A stretch of DNA of 64,000 nt from Gentiana macrophylla (taxonomy: Eukaryota; Streptophyta; Magnoliopsida; Gentianales; Gentianaceae): the NCBI GenBank assembly GCA_026214975.1, contig CM047805.1, forward strand, positions 64,898,170-64,962,169. The letters are read 5' to 3'. The position numbers and the translations under genes were made by a program. Of this stretch, positions 57,112 to 64,000 are shown piece by piece. Each line of letters begins with the position of its first letter. Within the stretch, counting starts at the first letter, position 1. The notes under the pieces were generated by a model, which did not search any database, had not been told where the DNA came from, and saw nothing but the letters and a program-made list of their open reading frames with translations.

Positions 57112-58374
57112 ATGAAGATTGAAATAGAAGTTATTTCCACACAAATCATCCCTCCATCTTCCCCAACTCCAAATGATATATCAAACTATAAGTTCTCTTT
57201 CATAGATCAATTGGAGGCTCCTGCTTTTATGCCTCTTACTCTTTTTTATGAAGCCACTGGTAGCCTCACCAAATCACAGATATCAGGCCATCTTAAAAAA
57301 TCCTTATCAAAGACACTGTCTCTTTACTATCCTCTTACAGGACGTATCGTTGACAACAGCTACGTCATCAATGACGACCAAGGCATCACGTACGTGGAAG
57401 CTCAAGCTAATTGTAAGCTTTTGGAAGTTGTAAACAAACCCATCCCAGAGGAGTTGGTTAAGCTTCTCCCTCGAAATATCGATGATGTTACAGATGTTTG
57501 CATTATTGTCCAAATTACTTTCTTCAATTGTGGGGGAGTGGCCATTGGGGTTGCACTTTCTCACAAAATTTGTGATGGTTGGTCGTTATCTTTATTTGTC
57601 AATAGCTGGGCAGAGATTTCACGTGGGGATGCTTATATCCGATCTCCGATATTCGAAGGTGCAACCCTTTTCCCCCCAAGAGATTTGGGTGGTTTTGATC
57701 CAAAATGTTGGATGATGATGATCAAAGAAGATCTCGTCACTAAGAGGTTTATGTTCACTTCTTCAAAGATCAACGAACTAAAAGACATTTACACAAACAC
57801 AACACGTGCAACCAGAATAGAAGCCCTAACAGCATTTATTTGGACTCGTTTCATGGTTTCCACCCAAACAAAAGACGACCCCAAAAGAAAATTCAATCTG
57901 GTTATTCCTATCGATATCAGAAAAAGGGCTATTCCACCTCTATCTGATGATTTATTTGGTAATTTCGTTCAACACGCCGTGCCTGTACTTGATGGTGAAG
58001 AAGGTACTTATACTGGGGTCATTGTAGTGGAAAAGATGAGAGAAGCTATACGCAGTATCGACGGAGATTCTGTGAATAAACTCCGGGAAGGAAGCCAGAG
58101 TTTTAATTTTTCGAATGACCCCGTGAACAAGTATTTGAGCGGTGAGGTGGAGCCATTTGCTTTCACTAGTCTTTGTAGATTTCCTCTGTACGAAGTTGAT
58201 TTCGGATGGGGAAAGCAGATTTGGAATGGATTAGTTGGGAGCTTCCACATGAATAGAGTTGTTTTTATCGACTCGGTTTCTGGAGGTGGCATTGAGGCAT
58301 GGATCACTTTCAAATCGGAAGACATGGCTAAGTTTCAAGCTGACGAAGAGTTCCTCGCATACGTAGCAACATGA
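57112..58374 (+). CDS. BAHD acyltransferase, vinorine synthase-like clade (420 aa, single exon)
   Basis: Complete, uninterrupted gene with the usual BAHD length. BAHD enzymes transfer an acyl group from acyl-CoA to an alcohol or amine on specialised metabolites, in the cytosol. The catalytic motif HxxxD is H151-K-I-C-D155, followed by G-W. The structural motif D-F-G-W-G is at residues 363-367. The N-terminus (KFSFIDQLEAPAFMPLTLFY, about residues 27-46) and ATGSLTKSQISGHLKKSLSK resemble clade III members such as vinorine synthase and some anthocyanin malonyltransferase-like enzymes. No signal peptide or membrane segment is seen, as expected. Start ATG 57112 fits the TATA spacing and the conserved N-terminus. 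Donor and acceptor cannot be told from sequence alone. It has no frameshift, and is the only convincing host gene in the window. Confidence 0.95.
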   Translation: MKIEIEVISTQIIPPSSPTPNDISNYKFSFIDQLEAPAFMPLTLFYEATGSLTKSQISGHLKKSLSKTLSLYYPLTGRIVDNSYVINDDQGITYVEAQANCKLLEVVNKPIPEELVKLLPRNIDDVTDVCIIVQITFFNCGGVAIGVALSHKICDGWSLSLFVNSWAEISRGDAYIRSPIFEGATLFPPRDLGGFDPKCWMMMIKEDLVTKRFMFTSSKINELKDIYTNTTRATRIEALTAFIWTRFMVSTQTKDDPKRKFNLVIPIDIRKRAIPPLSDDLFGNFVQHAVPVLDGEEGTYTGVIVVEKMREAIRSIDGDSVNKLREGSQSFNFSNDPVNKYLSGEVEPFAFTSLCRFPLYEVDFGWGKQIWNGLVGSFHMNRVVFIDSVSGGGIEAWITFKSEDMAKFQADEEFLAYVAT

Positions 58375-59214
58375 TTGATTAATACAGGCGAAGTGTTTTT
58401 TTTTTTTTTAGAGGGAATAAAGGACCCGATAAGAGGCAAAATATAAAATATGTTTTTTTGAGAAGCAAAATATAAAATATTATACAAGTAAAACAATTGG
58501 TGAAAATGACAAATTAAAATATTTCCGGTGAAAATGCTATTAATTGGGGAGATGTGGATTTCAGGGGAATAGTGGAATCAACGAAAAATTAGTGTAACAG
58601 TGACATCTAAAACAAATTCACTATTTTGCTACAATACATCTTCAAATACGAATTCCATTATTTTGCTAGTTTTGCAAAAAAAAAAAAAAAAAAAAAAAAC
58701 CAAAAATTATCAAATACGATGTCAAAATTAAGAGGACAAAGAATAAATAAAAATTTTGACGAAAGAATTACGATTTTTTGAAACTTAGATCAAAAGATAA
58801 ATTTGATTTTCTAATTGAGTAGGAGATAATATTGAAATTAATTATAAATTTTCTTTATGAATAAAATGGAAAAAAGGTTCAGGGAGTAGGATTTTGTCCT
58901 TTTCACCATAAAAAAGTTTTCAACGGATTAAGTGCTTATTTTATTTCTATCTTGTCATTTTTTTTTTTTTAATTTATTTTTTTGTTGGTGTGGTCTCCTA
59001 AAATGACAAGTTTCTTTTAATGTTGTTCTATCTCTATGGTGTTCCAACAACTATTTAAAATGTGTATCAATTAAGCAACTCTGAAATGCATTGTTCTCGG
59101 AATTAACCAACATAGCGGAATATACATTAATTGGTCTTTATGCAATATAAAAAAACCGAGATTTGGCCAAAGTCAGTTCTTGTGATTCAACTTCATAGCA
59201 TCTTTGGTAACACA
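58375..59214 (+). other. 3' flank of the BAHD gene
   Basis: AATAAAGG at 58418-58425 is a possible polyadenylation signal. A tandem AAAATATAAAATAT-type repeat lies at 58437-58480 and a run of about 23 A at 58676-58699. No gene is seen in the remainder, which is AT-rich. Confidence 0.55.
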
Positions 59215-59518
59215 CAGGGCCGTTCCTTGAGGCAGACCATCAAGGCCGCGGCCTAGGCCTTCCGTCGAAACTTGGTATTTTAGGGCTCCTGTTTTTCATG
59301 TAATAGAAGTGTATTTCAGGTCAATTTTTTTTTACTCAAACTTAAAACTGGTAAGACCCAAATTTATAGTCGAATTTAGTGAAAGAAAGTCTAATCAAAT
59401 TCCGTTATATTTTTTATAACGCTCATCAATATAGTATACCTCAAAAATAGTTGTGATGTATTATTTATTTAAAATAGGGTCAAAGCCCTAATTTTTTTTG
59501 GCCTAATGCCTCTGATTA
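59215..59518 (+). mobile_element. Possible hAT-like non-autonomous transposon fragment, cut by CACTA-2
   Basis: Starts CAGGGCCGTTCCTTGAGGC and contains GGCCGCGGCCTAGGCCTTCC and TTTTAGGGCTCC. I associate this pattern with plant short transposons ending CAGGGCCG...CGGCCCTG. The right half is missing because the CACTA-2 terminus follows at 59519. Classification is from memory of the pattern and is tentative. Confidence 0.35.
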
Positions 59519-59539
59519 CACGACAAGAAAATCGGCTTT

Positions 59540-60080
59540 TAATGAGAGGAATTTCCGTCATTAAATGTTCGATTCCCGTCATTAAAGGCTTTCAATGATG
59601 GGAAATTCCCCTTCATTGCCCCCTCCGCCGTTAAAGATAATAATGACGGGAATCATTTTCCCGTCATTAATTGTATAACACGTTCAATGACGGTATATTC
59701 CTATCATTAAACTTTTTTTAATCATGATTCATCCACTCATTATAGGCTCATTTCCCCTCATTAATTAACGATATAATCACAACACATGTCATCATTTAAA
59801 GGTCATTGTCCCGTCATTAAAGAGTGCACACATTTAATGACAGGGTTTTACCGTCATTTAAAACATTGTCAATGACAGTGAGTTTCCCTCCTTAAATATA
59901 TTGTTTCCCCTCATTATAGATTCAGTTTCCATTCCAATGTATGATATTTTACTGACGAAAATTACCGTCATAATTCGTTTATCCCTCACTAAAGAGGTTT
60001 CGTCATAATTTTTGACAAATATCTAATGACCAGATCTACCTTCACAAAAATTGTTTTTAATGACGACAAAATTCATCATT
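59540..60080. repeat. CACTA-2 subterminal repeats
   Basis: More than a dozen forward and inverted copies of a motif close to CCCGTCATTAA (for example GGGAATTTCCGTCATTAAA, TAATGACGGGAATC, GTCCCGTCATTAAAG). Such arrays are the TNPA-binding regions of CACTA elements. Confidence 0.8.
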
Positions 60081-61565
60081 AAATACAATTTGAAGGTCAT
60101 AATAACATGAGAACATAGTTGCATCACAAACCAAAAATTTACTTAAACTAAATAAGATTGATCTGTTACATAAAGATTTACAAAAGCCAAGTTACATACA
60201 GAGTTACAAAAGCCAAACTACATGTAGATGCATAATGAAAGGATTTTCTAGTATCATATCCCGATGTACAAATATCTTTCCACCAAGAATTACGGTTATC
60301 GGGTTGTTACCCTAGAGTACCGTACACTGTCAAAACGCCAGCAAAAACATAACTGCATGTTACAGCATCGGTGGATATGATACATATCAATCCTTTCTCC
60401 ACATCACTTCAAAAAGTACAAAATCTTTTAAAACCCTGCATCTAAATTAGGAATAAATCAGCAACACAAACATTGTAGAAACAATTTTACATAAACTTAA
60501 AACAAAGTAAATAATCAACTTGGGGCCAAGCTGGGCAAGTAACAAGATTACCTCAATTATTTATTTAACTGTATAAAATTTTAATCCATATAAGGCACTT
60601 GCGTATAGCATATTCCATGGTCCCTTAAGATCACAACAAGAGTTTACTCTCTATGAGCCTTGAAAAGGCCTAACTAAGATGTTAACCAAAATAAAGTCAC
60701 ATCCAACAGGGACAGAAACCATCAACAACATTCTAGGCCGACAAAACATAGACAAAATAGTACGACACTCTGAGCAGCGAATCGAATCTACCATTGATAA
60801 AAAAACGGTTTATTATATTATATTATAGAACAAAGAAAAGAATTCCAAGTATCTAAAAATTAATCTCAAATAAAAAGTCCATGTAATTGGAAAAACTAAT
60901 CACAACCGACTTGTTGAGAACATAACACATCACAAGAAAGATGCAACGGTCAAGACAATAACCCAAACAAACATATGCATACCTCACGCAATGTAAAGTA
61001 ACTAAAGCAATAAGCTAAACACTGTCTACAGTTAACAGACATGAATAGCATCAAAGTATTGAACAAATTACTTGAAACCCCTAATTCTAATGATCCCCAG
61101 ATGTACTATTTATAAGAACAAGATCTAAAGAAGAAGAAAACAATATCCATTGGTTTTGAGATATCACAAACAAGTCTCTAAAAAATCAACAAATCGATTG
61201 GCTACTTTTTTTTCAAAAAAATTGAGGATTCAAGTTTCCGCACAACCTTATAAACCACAATTTTATTTAATTAAATTTGTTTGATTTTTGGATTGAGGAC
61301 ACGAAGCACAAAAATGTAAATAGAGAAAAGAAGAATAGGGACAGCTGGAGGGACTACACCCTTTGTAGGGACAGCAAAGATGAAGAGAAATGAGACTACT
61401 ATTGATCCCAGTCATACATACTACTAAAATGTAGATAACTATTTTTTCGTTATTGTTTGAGCACAGCGGGGAAAGCTATTAGGTAATAAGAAACCTAATG
61501 AAAGCTCCTCAATTTGTAATATATATAAAATACTATTATATAGTATATATATATATATATATAGG

Positions 61566-61605
<40 letters not shown>

Positions 61606-61755
61606 CAAACAAACCATAACATAGTCAAATGAGTAATTTGGTGACACAAAAATGTTTAAGGCATCTAAATCACCAAGATTAAACATAATTACCATAGACC
61701 AGAGACATCGGGACCAAGTTAAAAAGTAGGAAAATATTGCATACATGACTATGAG
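60081..61755 (-). other. CACTA-2 non-coding interior
   Basis: No gene supported. AT-rich sequence with a (TA)n microsatellite at 61541-61603 interrupted by GGGAA. The minus-strand ORF 61495-61746 is made largely of this repeat. Confidence 0.65.
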
Positions 61756-64000
61756 CTATTCGATGTCATCGCCACAAGTGGGCGGTTCATCTGAAGTTGG
61801 TTGTTTTTCATGCACCATTTCGATCAACATACTTTCAATGCTCTCAATAGGCCTTCTCAGGTCATTATTTTCTTCTTCCTTTTCATAGAGCTTGGCCTTA
61901 AGTGCTTTCATATCAACAGCTTGTGAATCATTGAAATGCTTCCTTTTAACTCCACCTCCAAAACCAAAGACATGACTGTGGTTTTGTGGTCCAAAGCAAG
62001 TTTCAACCACCTCAATAGGTGTGAGTGATGCATTGGATTGAACAGTCTTGAAAATCTCATCCTACAATGCTTAGGCTTCGTACGTCAAATACAAAAATTG
62101 ATATATTTATATAGAAATGGTAAGTACAGGTACTTACGTATTTTTCTTGTTCTCTTGATTCAACAAATTTTCCCTTTTTCTGTCTAGTCACATAGAAGAT
62201 TTTTGCAATGTCAGGTGGGGTATCTACCTTATCTCCCTAGAAGATTTGAAGAACAGGAAAATTAAATATCAATTACGAAACATAATAAATCTAAAGCATA
62301 AATAATTGTTGAATGTATACCATCTCATGTATGATATGTCTATGCGGCTGACTTCCGGTTCGATGAGGCATCACCCCTCCTTTGGACCGATTATCTGAAT
62401 TCTGAGAACTGATTTTCTGCATCAAACAATACAATATAAAACAATTTTCTCTTTAATCCTGAAATACTTGCCAAACAATGCACATGATCACCCATTTCAA
62501 GACACTTTTACTTCTTTCATACATTCCTCGGATAGTACAACATAATAAACAATTTAAAATATTCACCTTCAAGTGGGATTGAAAAATAAAATTTAGATAT
62601 TTTTGTTAATTGTATACATTTTATGCATACCTGAAACGGTTCGGTCAAGAACTTTTCTGTGACAAGCCACTCCCAATCTTTAATTGTCATCCCTGGAGGA
62701 ACATTTTTCAAAACTTGTGCTTTAGTCTTGCAAGGTGTCACGAATTTCGCATTCAATGATGACCTCCAAGCCGTCCACAAAGAACCCATGTGCTCCAAAG
62801 TAGGTTCACGATATGATTCCATATCAGGATTGGAAAAGCATTCCTACAAAAGACAACATAAATTCACATTACAAACATTGTGTATCCATCCCCAAATCCA
62901 GCTTCCTCAAGCAAAAATGAAAAGCATTTCTTGTTTAAGCTCTGACAATAACATCAAATTGAGATGATGCAATGCATGATCCAAGTATCTTATTCATTAA
63001 TTACCACCTATTAGCTCAGCTAATGATGCTAAGAATACATCCCACAAAATTACATGTACTCACCAATGATGACACTCTGCTCCGCATCTCTTTCTACTAT
63101 AAGACGAGGGAAAACCCACTAAATTCTTCAATTCAGTCACGTAAACAATTTGAAAGTTTCACATTCAATAATGTCTCAAATTTAACTGATCGAAATGAAA
63201 ACAAAATGCATTCAATTTGCAGCAATCAGAGAGAGCATAAGTCCAAGCCATGAATTAATAACATATAGAAGACCTACCCTCCCGTGCACACCGAAATAAG
63301 AAAAAGTTACAAACCAACATGCCGAAAGAGAAAAAGATATGTCCAACACTCAACAAAGTACTCATACTAAAACAGACATATAAACGGTCTTAAAAATAAC
63401 CAAAAAGTAGAGAAAATGTGTTTCACTTACCTTTACTGCAGCCCACATGTGTTCCTTGTCACCTTTAGACATATGCTTCCATGTAAGAACTTGTGTAGGA
63501 CATATGTTACTGGACCGCACAATCTTCCCCAAGTGCCTGGACCAATAAGCGTGTTATGGTCCTACTCCACGATTGTTGAGAAATTGGATCTCAAAATTTT
63601 CTCCTTTTTTCAGCTACGATTTTCTTGTTCTTGTTGGGTCCTCTACCTTTTCTAACTTTCTCAGTAGCTGTATTTGATCAATGAAATGGATATTAAAAAG
63701 TTGTGTCTTCATTTTATTTCAAAAACAACAACAGATTAATATTAAAAAGCCATATTCAATTTATTAACCTTACCTTCAACATTTTTCCTTGAATTTCCAT
63801 ACCTCATTTCACCAGTATGACTATTATCATCTTCTAAATCTCCTGACAGAAAATACAAAGTTACAAAAAAAAAAAAAGTAAACATAAAGAAAACTAAACA
63901 AAATCAAATGAACAACCCCAACTAAAGACTACCAAATGATGGATTATGCTCAGGCAATTTGAAGAGCAATGGTTGCACTGTTGCGTCCTTAGCCAAATAA
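61756..64000 (-). pseudogene. CACTA-2 TNPA-like gene (Transposase_24, Ptta/En/Spm), partial, at least 7 exons
   Basis: Minus-strand exons inferred from GT/AG borders and continuous phase: beyond 64000-63933, 63842-63774, 63667-63431, 62843-62631, 62416-62321, 62236-62138 and 62061-61756. Landmarks are KGRGPNKNKK, WAAVK, WRSSLNAKFVTP, MTIKDWEWLVTEKFLTEPFQ, ISSQNSDNRSKGG, FYVTRQKKGKFVESREQEKY and the C-terminal FGFGGGVKRKH. A coiled-coil-like tail (MKALKAKLYEKEEENNDLRR) follows, then stop at 61756. This family binds subterminal repeats and assists transposition. Exon 63667-63431 contains a one-base frameshift near 63592 and a TAA at about 63553, so the copy is probably inactive. Exon borders are read by eye. 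Confidence 0.75.

Larger units (their letters stand above)
59519..64000 (-). mobile_element. CACTA-2 (En/Spm) transposon, 3' portion, extends right of the window
   Basis: Terminus CACGACAAGAAAATCGGC (59519 inward) is CACTACAAGAAAA with one substitution and one-base difference. Many subterminal copies of TTAATGACGGGAAT or its complement follow (59540-60080). A CACTA-type accessory transposase gene lies on the minus strand at 61756-64000, so this terminus is the 3' end of the element. The upstream transposase (TNPD/TNP2) would lie beyond 64000. Preceding TTA (59516-59518) is the predicted 3-bp target duplication. Confidence 0.82.

Noticed and set aside
57248..57715. Overlapping ORFs on both strands within the BAHD gene
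   Set aside because: Shadows of the 420-residue coding frame.
61495..61746. 83-codon minus-strand ORF with Ile-Tyr repeats
   Set aside because: Generated by the (TA)n microsatellite.

Overview
This window is repeat-rich nuclear DNA of a flowering plant, probably a eudicot; the species cannot be named from it. The evidence is plant-type Ty1/copia and Ty3/gypsy LTR retrotransposons primed by tRNA-iMet or tRNA-Asp, CACTA (En/Spm) DNA transposons, fragments of plastid ycf2, rpoB and 16S rRNA, and one intact plant-type BAHD acyltransferase gene at 57112-58374. That gene is the only convincing host gene. No tRNA gene, CRISPR array or bacterial operon was seen.

Layout. (1) 2-1770 is a copia LTR (C0) that breaks the RNase H region of a minus-strand gypsy element (G1, 1771-6036, 5' LTR at 3967-6036). 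(2) 6037-7252 and 17176-17437 are the two sides of an old CACTA transposon. Its right terminus is at 17437, and it is split by a copia element (C1, 7253-17170, perfect TSD ATTCT). The right LTR of C1 carries about 470 bp made of three plastid pieces joined end to end. (3) 17438-18480 holds a copia LTR remnant. (4) 18481-56434 is a four-level nest. Copia C2 (TSD CTTAA) contains Athila-like gypsy A1 (23246-54241, TSD AGGAT). A1 contains coding-poor copia-like element C3 (28943 to about 53765). C3 contains a second Athila-like gypsy, G3 (36999-52756, TSD ATACA). The C2 reverse transcriptase ends at 23240 and its RNase H resumes at 54247, 31 kb away. (5) 56435-59214 holds the BAHD gene and its flanks. 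(6) 59215-59518 is a fragment that may come from a hAT-like element. It is cut by a second CACTA element (59519 to beyond 64000), whose multi-exon TNPA/Transposase_24-type gene runs on the minus strand.

Nearly all retrotransposon genes are broken by stops and frameshifts. Missing catalytic residues include the first Asp of the RT active site in G1 and in G3, and the third acidic residue of the integrase in C2. LTR promoters, primer binding sites, polypurine tracts and target-site duplications are still readable, so the order of events can be inferred: C2, then A1, then C3, then G3.

The most unusual signal is a module of two GC-rich palindromes whose centres lie 18-21 bp apart. It occurs with different sequences in the LTRs of three gypsy elements (G1, A1, G3). 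In G3 the same palindrome pairs recur inside the element upstream of two tandem 'ORF3' genes, which suggests element-encoded internal promoters. All calls come from reading the sequence by eye; no alignment or database search was run.
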